Source: Acidobacteriota bacterium
Lineage (GTDB): Bacteria; Acidobacteriota; Terriglobia; Terriglobales; Acidobacteriaceae
Length of the DNA: 64,000 bases
Assembly: GCA_023410055.1 (NCBI GenBank)
Contig: JAEYQK010000053.1
Location: 1-64,000 of the forward strand
Direction of reading: 5' to 3'
Made by a program: the position numbers and the translations under genes. Below the pieces are notes generated by a model. The model had not been told where the DNA came from and did no database searches. It worked only from the letters and a program-made list of their open reading frames with translations. Positions 34,824-42,282 of this stretch are shown here, in pieces. Within the stretch, counting starts at the first letter, position 1; each line of letters starts with the position of its first letter.

Positions 34824-36038
34824 TCATACCCTCTTCGCCACGTCCTCTATCACCTGGGCAATCTTGCCAGAATCCGCCGCGCCGCCCTGCGCCAGATCGC
34901 GATTCCCACCACCACGTCCGCCTAGGGTCACCAGCGCCTCCTTCATAAGCGCGCCCATGTCGTTTGGCAATCCCTGCGTCTGCGCGAACACAACTCCCGG
35001 CTGCCCCATCGTTGATCCAAGAAACACTACCGACGGTGCCGCCGCCGTGATCTTCTGCGCCAAGAGCTTCACAAAGGTCAGATCCCGATCATCGAACATG
35101 CGCGCAATCACCTTGTGATCATTCGTCTTGGTGGCAGAGACAACGATCTCCTTCGCCATCAGCTCGGCAATCTCTTCGTTCAGCCTCTTGCGTTCCTTCG
35201 CGGCCGCCTTCAACTCCTCCTGCGACTTCCTTATGAGCTCCGGCACTTGCCAGATCTGCGTCGTGAAAAGTGCTGCTGCTTCCGCTAGCGCCTCGAAATC
35301 CTTTCGCGCCACTCGAAGTGCCCGCCCACCGCAAACGAATTCGACCCTGAAGCCTTGCTTTACCTTTTCAGACTTACGCAGCAGAATAGCTCCGACTTGG
35401 CCTGTGCGTGCCACATGTGTTCCGCCACAAGCATTCAGGTCGTAACCCTCCATATCAATCAGCCGCAACTCGCCCTCGACATGATCCGGAATCTTCCGCA
35501 CTCCCATCGACCGTGCCTGCTCGACAGTGGCCGACCGAACCGCCACCGGACGATCCTCGAGCGTTACTCGGTTCGCATCGCGCTCGGCCTCCCTCACCTG
35601 CTGCTCAGTAAGCGCCTTCGTATCCAGATCGATCGTGCAGCTTTCGTCGCCCATGTGGAACGAAACCGTCGGTATCTTGAACAGCTTCTCGAACGCGGCC
35701 GAGAGAATGTGCTGCCCAGAATGTTGCTGCATGTGATCGCGGCGACGCTCGGCATCCACCGCTCCGTGAACCGTGGCTCCCACCTCAAGTACCGCTTTAG
35801 CGTTTGGCTCTAAATAGTGAACGATTCGCCCTGAATCGTCCTCAGTAACCTCGACAACCCGCACGTTCGATTCGCCACAATCAATGACACCGGTATCAAA
35901 TACCTGTCCGCCGCTCGTCGGATAGAAAGCCGTCCGGTCGAGCACGATCCCCGTGCGCGTATCCGCCACGACCAGTTCACTGATACGAGCACCGAACTCG
36001 AGCACAAACGAGTCTCTGTGATAAATTCGCTCAGTCAC
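34824..36038 (-). CDS. AlaX-type alanyl-tRNA editing protein with DHHA1 domain
   Basis: 404 residues. Contains the AlaRS second-additional/editing fold: TAFYPTSGGQVFDTG, zinc ligands in HSGQH and CGGTH, then a coiled-coil (RKSQEELKAAAKERKRLNEEIAELM) and a C-terminal DHHA1 domain ending GGRGGGNRDLAQGG. It has no aminoacylation domain, so it is a free-standing trans-editing enzyme that removes Ser or Gly from mischarged tRNA-Ala (AlaX-L class). GTG 36038 follows GAAGGG; TTG 36080/ATG 36077 would extend it by 14 residues to within 2 nt of thrC. Same strand as and just after thrC. Confidence 0.87.
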   Translation of the reverse strand: MTERIYHRDSFVLEFGARISELVVADTRTGIVLDRTAFYPTSGGQVFDTGVIDCGESNVRVVEVTEDDSGRIVHYLEPNAKAVLEVGATVHGAVDAERRRDHMQQHSGQHILSAAFEKLFKIPTVSFHMGDESCTIDLDTKALTEQQVREAERDANRVTLEDRPVAVRSATVEQARSMGVRKIPDHVEGELRLIDMEGYDLNACGGTHVARTGQVGAILLRKSEKVKQGFRVEFVCGGRALRVARKDFEALAEAAALFTTQIWQVPELIRKSQEELKAAAKERKRLNEEIAELMAKEIVVSATKTNDHKVIARMFDDRDLTFVKLLAQKITAAAPSVVFLGSTMGQPGVVFAQTQGLPNDMGALMKEALVTLGGRGGGNRDLAQGGAADSGKIAQVIEDVAKRV

Positions 36039-36082
36039 AATCCCTTCCCCATCGCCACTCACCAGATCACAAATCATCAATA

Positions 36083-37291
36083 TTAGTACGGCTGAATGAT
36101 GCCGCCGATCTGCCTCGACTTCGGCCGGTGCACCATTTTTGGTGCACCCGCAATCACGTCGATATACTTCAATCCCGACCCGGTGTTGAACAGCACTACG
36201 CGCTCGGTCGCCTTCAGAAATCCGCAGGCCCTCAACTTACGGTACGCTGCTAACGACGCCGCCCCCTCTGGAGCCGCAAAGATTCCCTCATTCGCGGACC
36301 ACCAGCGCAGCGCATCCATGATCTCGCCGTCTGTAACTGCAACCGCTGTGCCGCAACTCTTCTTCAGAATATCGAGAACGATGTAGTCTGCGTAAGGCTT
36401 CTGCACCCGCAACCCCGCCGCCGACGTCTGCGCATCCTTCCACATCTCGGCAGTGGACTTCTCTTCATCCCACGCTTTAACAAGCGGCGCGCAACCTGTT
36501 GCCTGAACGACTACCATCTTGGGCCATCGGCAATCCTGGCCGATCCACCCCAACTGGGTCATCTCCTCGAAGGCCTTCCAGATGCCGATCAGTCCAACGC
36601 CGCCGCCAGTGGGAAAAATGATGGCATCCGGCAACTGCCAGTCAAGCTGCTCCGCCAATTCGTACCCCATGGTCTTCTTGCCTTCGACCCTGAACGGTTC
36701 TCTCATCGTCGAAACGTCGAACCAGCCCTCAGCCCGGCTGCTCTCGGCGACGATCCGCGCGCAATCGCTGATGAGGCCGTCGACCAGCGTGACCTTCGCC
36801 CCGTAGGTTTGGCACTCCACCAGGTTTGCCTGCGGCACGTCTTTCGGCATGAAGATGTGCGCCGAGATACCAGCGGCGGCACAGTATCCTGCCAGCGCGC
36901 TCGCCGCGTTCCCTGCCGAAGGCACCGCCAGTTTCTTCAATCCGTACGCCTTTGCCATGGTGACGGCCATAGACAAGCCCCGCGCCTTGAACGACCCTGT
37001 GGGATTGAGGCCTTCATCCTTGATAAATACGTTCTCGTCATGACGGCTGGCCAGCATCGGCGTGAAGCCTTCTCCGAGGCTAACCGGCTCAACTTCAGGC
37101 AAAACTTCGGCGTAGCGCCACATGCCGCAATCGCGACCGATGAGCGATTCACGCGTGAACTTGCCTTTGAGAGAAGACATGTCGTATCGGACGTACAGAG
37201 ATCCACCGTCTGTTGGGCAAACGGTCTGCGGCGTTTGCGCACTAATCTGCTCGCCGCAACGAGAACATTCGAGATAGCGTATTTGAGCCAT
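36083..37291 (-). CDS. thrC: Threonine synthase
   Basis: 402 residues. PLP lysine K102 in NPTGSFKARG, phosphate-cup SAGNAASALAGY, FPTGGGVGLIG, and an N-terminal zinc-ribbon-like set C9xxC12...C25. Converts O-phosphohomoserine to threonine; this is the shorter class of bacterial/archaeal ThrC with the N-terminal ribbon, though related cysteate synthases share the motifs. First of a two-gene unit with alaX. Other threonine genes are not in the window. Confidence 0.9.
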   Translation of the reverse strand: MAQIRYLECSRCGEQISAQTPQTVCPTDGGSLYVRYDMSSLKGKFTRESLIGRDCGMWRYAEVLPEVEPVSLGEGFTPMLASRHDENVFIKDEGLNPTGSFKARGLSMAVTMAKAYGLKKLAVPSAGNAASALAGYCAAAGISAHIFMPKDVPQANLVECQTYGAKVTLVDGLISDCARIVAESSRAEGWFDVSTMREPFRVEGKKTMGYELAEQLDWQLPDAIIFPTGGGVGLIGIWKAFEEMTQLGWIGQDCRWPKMVVVQATGCAPLVKAWDEEKSTAEMWKDAQTSAAGLRVQKPYADYIVLDILKKSCGTAVAVTDGEIMDALRWWSANEGIFAAPEGAASLAAYRKLRACGFLKATERVVLFNTGSGLKYIDVIAGAPKMVHRPKSRQIGGIIQPY

Positions 37292-37542
37292 GAGCTAGGA
37301 AGTTTACCATCAACGTTATGCCCTACACATCGGGACTGGCGTCGTCCGCGCGTTCGCCGGCACACGCGACTTTTTGCGCCAAAGGATTCGCTCCGGTTGA
37401 AATCTTATCGCTTCGGAAGTAGCATTCTTTCGCACTTCGGCCCCGCAAACGGAGCGCTAGCAGTCTACAGATTGCCGATTTCCATACCGCATGAACTAGC
37501 GACGCCTCCGATTGGTCTCCTCGATTTGAACCAGGAGGAAAC

Positions 37543-38244
37543 GTGAATCTCGACACCTGGATATTGTTCCACCTCAACGCGTTTGCTCATCATTCTCAAT
37601 TCCTCGACACCCTCTTGGTCGTCCTTTCAGGAAGCACTCTGCTGAAGGGAGGCGTTATGCTTGGGTTCTTCTGGTGCGCCTGGTTCGAAAGTTCTGAGCA
37701 TCAGCGGGACCGACGGGCTACTCTCCTGGCTGGCATCTTCGGGGCCACGGCGGGTGTCGTGATCGCGCGCGCCATTGCACTTCTTGCTCCGCTCCGCCAG
37801 CGTCCGATGGTCGCCTTGCCACATTTCCAATTGCCGTACTCGGCCACCGCAGAGTCGTTAGGAGATTGGAGTTCTTTTCCTAGCGATCACGCCACGTTAT
37901 TTGTAGGGTTGGCAGTCGCAGTTCTCTTTGTGTCTAGACGGCTGGGGCTGCTGGCGTTCGCTTACAGTATCTTCTTCATCTGCCTACCACGGATCTATAT
38001 CGGTCTGCACTATCCTTCAGACATTCTGGCGGGTGCACTGATTGGTACCGGCACTGTCCTGCTGTCGAACATGGTTCTGGTCACAAAGAATGTTGCTCAT
38101 CGTTTATTGGATTTCGAGTCACAGATGCCCGGCTTCTTCTATATGGCCTCGTTTGTGTTAACGGCCGAGCTCGTTGAATTGCTAATGACCTTTCGAAAAG
38201 TGAGTGCAGTTGTGGTGCACGGAATGAAGGGGTTTTCAGGATGA
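37543..38244 (+). CDS. PAP2-family membrane phosphatase
   Basis: 233 residues, about 5-6 membrane helices. Phosphatase motifs are LAPLRQRP (KxxxxxxRP equivalent), PSDH in SSFPSDHATLF, and RIYIGLHYPSDILAG (SRxxxxxHxxxD equivalent with the catalytic histidine). Likely dephosphorylates a lipid phosphate such as undecaprenyl diphosphate or phosphatidate; phosphatidate would feed DAG to WS/DGAT, but no sequence feature decides this. GTG 37543 with CCAGGAGG directly upstream. It ends 12 bp from the convergent MgtE-N gene. Confidence 0.88.
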   Translation: MNLDTWILFHLNAFAHHSQFLDTLLVVLSGSTLLKGGVMLGFFWCAWFESSEHQRDRRATLLAGIFGATAGVVIARAIALLAPLRQRPMVALPHFQLPYSATAESLGDWSSFPSDHATLFVGLAVAVLFVSRRLGLLAFAYSIFFICLPRIYIGLHYPSDILAGALIGTGTVLLSNMVLVTKNVAHRLLDFESQMPGFFYMASFVLTAELVELLMTFRKVSAVVVHGMKGFSG

Positions 38245-38256
38245 CAGATTGATGTT

Positions 38257-39498
38257 TTACAGCTTGCTTCGGAGAAGACTAATCACGTCATCGGCCGTGA
38301 TGACGCCCGTCAGCTTGCCCTCTTCATCCAGCACAGGCAGTGTCAGCAGGTTGTACTTGTCGAATGTCTCGGCGACTTCCTTTTCGCTCGTGCCGGCATG
38401 AACCGAAATCGGTTCCGCACTGAGCGCCTTCAGCGGTTCATCACCTGACGCTAGCACCAGTTTCGGCAATGGCACGGCACCAACCAACTTCTCGCCATCG
38501 CTGACCAAATAGATCGTACTGACCGTCTCAATGCCACCTTCGAAGTTTCGCAGCATCTCGATCGCGTCTGACACCTTCGCATGATCTGGCAGGGCCATGT
38601 AGTCCGTGGTCATACGACCGGCAGCCGTATCTTCTTCGAACTCGAGCAGCTCTTCGACGTCCTCGCGCTGCTCGGGTTCCATTTCGTCGAGGATCTCTTC
38701 GGAGCGCTCAGGAGGAAGGTCCGCAAGCAAGTCTGCCGCCGCATCCGGATCCATCTCCTCAACGATGTCCGCCGCTCTGTCCGAATCAAGAGAACTGACG
38801 ATGGCCGCCTGCAGTTTCGGATGGATCTCTTCGAGTGTCTCGGCAGCGACTTCTTCGTCGAGTGTTTGGAACACGGCCTCGCGTTCCGCCGGGGCCAGCT
38901 CCTCGATGATGTCCGCAATGTCCGCCGGATGCAGCTTTGCTAGCCTGTCGTGCGAGATCTTGAGCTTCACGCGCCGCGCCGGATCGGTCTCAATGAGATC
39001 CACAAACTCCCAAGGAATCGGCCTCTCGGGTATTCGTGCCAGCAGCCTGCGCAGCGCCGACCACGGCACAACGCCCTTGAGCAACCGCCGCACCGCACCG
39101 CGCGAACCCACATCGACGGCGCCGATTTTCAGCACGATATGGTGATTCACGTTGCCTTCTTGCAGGTCGACATCGTTGACTCGCACTACCTTGCGACCGT
39201 GCACGTCGATGATCTGCTGGTCCAGCAAGTCGCGCCCGAGCAGCAGCATGCCCTCGGAACCTGCGTACTGGGTCCACTCGGAACGAGGCGTTGCAGCCTT
39301 GACCGTCCTATCGGCAGAAACAACCGCATTCGCCGTAATCAGTCGATCGCCTTCCTTGGTCTTAACGATGAACGCAGTTATGTGTTGAGGATCATCTTGT
39401 GGGCAGAGTGCCACTTCGCGCACACGACCGGCGTGCACGCCAGCCGAATCGTAGACTGGAGCGCCGATAAGTTCCGTGAGTGCGAGCGACAGCGGCAT
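38257..39498 (-). CDS. Soluble MgtE-N/CBS protein with N-terminal PRC barrel
   Basis: 413 residues. N-terminal PRC-barrel-like segments (LTELIGAPVYDSAGVHAGRVREVAL and a second near DLLDQQIIDVHGRKVVRVNDV), then an MgtE N-domain of acidic helical repeats (LHPADIADIIEELAPAEREAVF, DPDAAADLLADLPPERSEEILDEM) and a CBS pair (about 310-413). The channel-forming MgtE transmembrane domain is absent, so it cannot be the transporter itself; it looks like a stand-alone magnesium or nucleotide sensor. ATG 39498 begins the PRC domain; AGGAGG abuts the ATG directly, so GAAAGG further upstream may serve as ribosome site. Confidence 0.85.
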   Translation of the reverse strand: MPLSLALTELIGAPVYDSAGVHAGRVREVALCPQDDPQHITAFIVKTKEGDRLITANAVVSADRTVKAATPRSEWTQYAGSEGMLLLGRDLLDQQIIDVHGRKVVRVNDVDLQEGNVNHHIVLKIGAVDVGSRGAVRRLLKGVVPWSALRRLLARIPERPIPWEFVDLIETDPARRVKLKISHDRLAKLHPADIADIIEELAPAEREAVFQTLDEEVAAETLEEIHPKLQAAIVSSLDSDRAADIVEEMDPDAAADLLADLPPERSEEILDEMEPEQREDVEELLEFEEDTAAGRMTTDYMALPDHAKVSDAIEMLRNFEGGIETVSTIYLVSDGEKLVGAVPLPKLVLASGDEPLKALSAEPISVHAGTSEKEVAETFDKYNLLTLPVLDEEGKLTGVITADDVISLLRSKL

Positions 39499-39640
39499 CC
39501 TCCTGAGAATAACCCTTTCCGATATCTCGCATCTAGCCTTTCTAACCAATGTTTGACAATATAGCTGAGGAAAAGGCAAACTGTTGGATTCCGGGTGTTT
39601 ACACCTGCACCGGAATGGCCAGGCCGGTTAACTTTTGAAC

Positions 39641-40087
39641 ATGACCTTGAACAGGGTGTCGTACACGCTGGATTCCACGCTCGAGTCTGTGAATCATGCG
39701 GAGGAAACAGCCCTGAAGTTCGCCATGAAGTCTGGGTTCTCGGAAGACGAGATCCAGCGCATCTCCATGGCTGTCCGTGAAGGCGTTGTCAATGCCGTGC
39801 TCCACGGCAATAAATACGACCCCAACAAGAAGGTCAGGATCAGCTTCGAAAACAGCGGGGGCTTAATCGAGATCCATATCACAGACGAAGGTCCCGGTCT
39901 GAATGTTGAGAAGCTGCCCGATCCGCTGGCGCCGGAGAATCTGTTGAAGACCTCCGGCCGTGGCATTTTTCTTATGCGTGCGTTCATGGATGATGTTCAG
40001 GTCAAGAACCTCAATCCAGGGACGGAAATCATCTTGATTAAGCACGTCCGCGGCGATTCCTCGGACGCGAAGGAGAGCATACAGTGA
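39641..40087 (+). CDS. RsbW-like anti-sigma serine kinase
   Basis: 148 residues. HATPase_c fold with N-box EGVVNAVLHGNKYD, G1 box DEGPGLN and G2-like SGRGIFLMRAFMDDV: the GHKL kinase type of RsbW/SpoIIAB/BtrW. Such proteins hold a sigma factor or other partner and phosphorylate a STAS antagonist. Its stop overlaps the start of a STAS gene by 4 nt, which pairs them as a partner switch. No sigma factor lies in the window, so the target is unknown. ATG 39641 is preferred to TTG 39635. Confidence 0.9.
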   Translation: MTLNRVSYTLDSTLESVNHAEETALKFAMKSGFSEDEIQRISMAVREGVVNAVLHGNKYDPNKKVRISFENSGGLIEIHITDEGPGLNVEKLPDPLAPENLLKTSGRGIFLMRAFMDDVQVKNLNPGTEIILIKHVRGDSSDAKESIQ

Positions 40088-40431
40088 CGATGATTGCAAG
40101 TTCACGTCAAGTTAACGGGGTCACTATCGTGGACCTGAACGGACGTATCACATTGGGCGAAGGCAGCGTGGTCGTGCGCGATACGGTCCGCGAGCTTCTC
40201 AGCAAGGGCAACAAGAGTATCCTGCTGAACCTCGCGGACGTGAGCTACATCGATAGCTCAGGTATCGGCGAGCTGGTCAGCGCTTTCACGCACGTCCGTC
40301 GAGAAGGCGGCGATCTGAAGCTGCTGAACCTCACGAAGAAGGTTCACGACCTGCTTCAGATCACGAAGCTCTACACCGTTTTCGACATCAAGGATGACGA
40401 GACGAAAGCCGTCGCCTCATTCGCAAAGTAA
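40084..40431 (+). CDS. STAS-domain anti-anti-sigma factor (RsbV-like)
   Basis: 115 residues, single STAS domain. The phosphorylatable serine lies in SYIDSSGIGELVSAF, as in SpoIIAA/RsbV. When unphosphorylated it should bind the RsbW-like kinase encoded just upstream and free its partner. GTG 40084 overlaps the kinase TGA (GTGA); ATG 40090 is possible. A strong terminator follows. Confidence 0.92.
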   Translation: MTMIASSRQVNGVTIVDLNGRITLGEGSVVVRDTVRELLSKGNKSILLNLADVSYIDSSGIGELVSAFTHVRREGGDLKLLNLTKKVHDLLQITKLYTVFDIKDDETKAVASFAK

Positions 40432-40442
40432 GCATTTCCAAA

Positions 40443-40471
40443 GCCCCAGGTTAGCTTCGCGAACCTGGGGC
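40443..40471 (+). terminator. Terminator of the RsbW-RsbV unit
   Basis: Perfect 10-bp stem GCCCCAGGTT/AACCTGGGGC, 9-nt loop, followed by ACCGTTCTTCTTC. Confidence 0.85.
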
Positions 40472-40558
40472 ACCGTTCTTCTTCAATGGCCCATTGAACC
40501 CTCTTTTGGCTTGGACCTTCCTCTGTTGCCTCCGCGTCCTCTGTGTTAGGTTCTAACC

Positions 40559-41101
40559 ATGCGAATCCGCCGTCTTGATCGCGACGAAGTCAGTCCGGAA
40601 ACACAAGCCATCTACGACCACTTCATTCACGAACGCGGCAATGTGCCGAACATGTTCCGAACCGTCGCGCATCGTCCGGAGATCCTGCGCACCATGATCG
40701 CGCATTTTCGCGCCGTCATGGAGACCGGCACTGTTTCCAAGAAACTTAAGGAACTGGTGATCGTGCGCACGTCGCAGATCAACACGTGCGAGTATTGACT
40801 GGCCTCTCACACCGCCTTGGCAAGGCGGCTAGGCTGGTCCGACGACCAGATCTCAAAGCTCGCTGACTTCGAATCCCGCTCCGACTTCACCGCAGCCGAG
40901 AAGGCTGCGCTCCGACTGGCTGAACGCGAAACGCTACGTCCACACGAGGTCGACGACGCGATGTGGGCCGATCTCCGCCAACACTTCGACGAAGGCGAAA
41001 TCATCGAACTCGCCGCGGCGGTTGGCCTCTTCAACTACTTCAACCGGTTCAACGACGTGATGAAGATGGAGCCGACGAAGGCGGGAGAGGGAGCGAAGTA
41101 G
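40559..41101 (+). CDS. AhpD/carboxymuconolactone decarboxylase-like selenoprotein (Cys-x-x-Sec)
   Basis: 180 residues if TGA 40796-40798 is read as selenocysteine. The first 79 residues end NTCEY; after the TGA the same frame goes on LASHTALARRLGWS to TAG 41099-41101. Together they give NTCEY-U-LASH, i.e. C77-x-x-U80-x-x-x-H84, where AhpD-family peroxidases have C-x-x-C-x-x-x-H. Both halves show intact family sequence (peroxidase-related PF02627 type) with no other lesion. A hairpin starting within the TGA fits a bacterial SECIS. Probable thiol-dependent peroxide reductase or disulfide redox enzyme. A conventional caller would give a 79-aa truncated gene or a pseudogene, which is the alternative explanation. 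Confidence 0.8.
40797..40839 (+). promoter_or_regulatory. Candidate bacterial SECIS element
   Basis: Lower stem of nine pairs (40797-40805 with 40831-40839, two of them G-U), an asymmetric internal loop (6 and 2 nt), then a perfect 7-bp upper stem CCGCCTT/AAGGCGG (40812-40818, 40822-40828) closed by GGC. The apical loop begins with G and lies 20 nt past the TGA, within the 16-37 nt range of the bacterial SECIS consensus. It would bring SelB to the Sec codon. Confidence 0.75.
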
Positions 41102-41144
41102 TACTCAGTACTCAGTACTCGGTAGTCAGCAGTCAGCAATGAGC
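41101..41144. repeat. Heptamer repeat array (ACTCAGT units)
   Basis: Three near-perfect ACTCAGT-type units followed by diverged TAGTCAGCAGTCAGC units, starting at the stop codon of the selenoprotein gene. Same element type as at 29051-29082. Confidence 0.7.
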
Positions 41145-41575
41145 ACTTAGCCGTCAGCAAAACCCGCGTCATCCCTTAGAGGAGCCGCGCCGTCGCGGCC
41201 GCAGTTTAGGGACCTGTATTTCGATCACCCGATCACGAAATCACCCGATCTCACGATTGTCTCCGCCCCCTGGCCCCCTACACCCGCCAAAATCGTAAGT
41301 CTTTGAAAAGTCGCAAGTTACGACCTCGATATCCCCTTAAGCTTCAGCTAAGTCTTTGACGAAACGAGGGTTAGCCTGGGGATATCCAAGGAGCAGTCGG
41401 CGCTCAGTGAGCAACTAACAAACAGTCTCGATCTGCTCTCAAGTACACGATACGGTGTTTTCGGCGAGTTATAACTTGAGGGGGCGGAAATTTACGAAAT
41501 CAGAACAAGACCTAAGCCGCACTAGCTTGCAGCTCCAATCATGAATCGTAGCGTGCGAAGAGAGCGGAAGGTTGC
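41145..41575. repeat. Gene-free region with extragenic repeats
   Basis: No gene. It holds an 11-bp direct repeat ATCACCCGATC (41224-41234 and 41240-41250), an 11-bp direct repeat TAAGTCTTTGA (41296-41306 and 41349-41359), and a 9-bp inverted repeat GATATCCCC/GGGGATATC (41328-41336 and 41378-41386) enclosing the second TAAGTCTTTGA. The arrangement resembles a non-autonomous extragenic element, but no target-site duplication was seen. Confidence 0.55.
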
Positions 41576-42280
41576 TTAAAACACTGGCTTACCGTCCTGT
41601 GTTGCGCGGAATTCCTTTTCGATTTCGGACATCGAGGGCTCGTGGGGTACTTTCTTGAAAAACCCGACTAGATCTTGGTATGGTCCCCAGAGTCCAAAAT
41701 CGTACCGCTCAGTGCAGCTTGGACGAGGTGTCGGCGGGCGCAAACACTGCCAAACGTAATGAGTTAATTCGTTACCACAAACGTATCGTAACTGGCGTGT
41801 GCGTGGTTTGGGCCGGTTGGGGGCGAACAATATAGGACGAATCTGATAATTGCGGGGACACTGAATTCGCGCAAAATCCGTGGACTGCGCTCCATTCATC
41901 TGCGGGGTCATTACCTGCTTCAATGAGGAGCTTAAGCCATCGATATCGCTTTCGGAAAATGCTCCTATCCATCGCAATACACTACGAATGCTGGAATCGT
42001 TAGTACGTAGGCTCTCGTTGAACTGAAGTTGTTTGTTCCCACCCTTAACTTCACATATGAGAATGTCCGTCAAGGCTTCGGGGACTTGGAGAAACTCAGA
42101 TACATTAATGTCCCGCTCAGGCTCGCAGTTATAGGGGAAGCGCACAGCAAGCGCGTCGATTTGCGTGCGATTTGTCTGCTTTGAGTCGGACGGTGCGTGA
42201 ACAATGAAGCCCGAGACAAAGTATCCGTTCAGCCGCAAGTACAAGGATACAAGTTGCTCCTGAAGCAGACTTCTTTCCAT
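41576..42280 (-). CDS. Hypothetical protein with possible PD-(D/E)XK nuclease core
   Basis: 234 residues. Family not recognised. The segment RTQIDALAVRFP...TDILICEVKGG gives an acidic residue followed about 35 residues later by ExK on a hydrophobic strand, the pattern of PD-(D/E)XK nucleases; the N-terminal helix (EEQLVSLYLRLNGYFV-like) is also common before that fold. The C-terminal half is unassigned. It begins 2 nt after the stop of the SH3 gene (TGAACATG), so the two are co-transcribed. Its base composition is lower in GC than the flanks, which hints at acquisition. Confidence 0.6.
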   Translation of the reverse strand: MERSLLQEQLVSLYLRLNGYFVSGFIVHAPSDSKQTNRTQIDALAVRFPYNCEPERDINVSEFLQVPEALTDILICEVKGGNKQLQFNESLRTNDSSIRSVLRWIGAFSESDIDGLSSSLKQVMTPQMNGAQSTDFARIQCPRNYQIRPILFAPNRPKPRTRQLRYVCGNELTHYVWQCLRPPTPRPSCTERYDFGLWGPYQDLVGFFKKVPHEPSMSEIEKEFRATQDGKPVF

Positions 42281-42282
42281 GT

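Noticed and set aside
40796..40798. TGA as simple nonsense mutation making a pseudogene
   Set aside because: It falls at one specific catalytic position, the rest of the gene is intact and a SECIS-like hairpin follows. Not fully excluded until sel genes are found.
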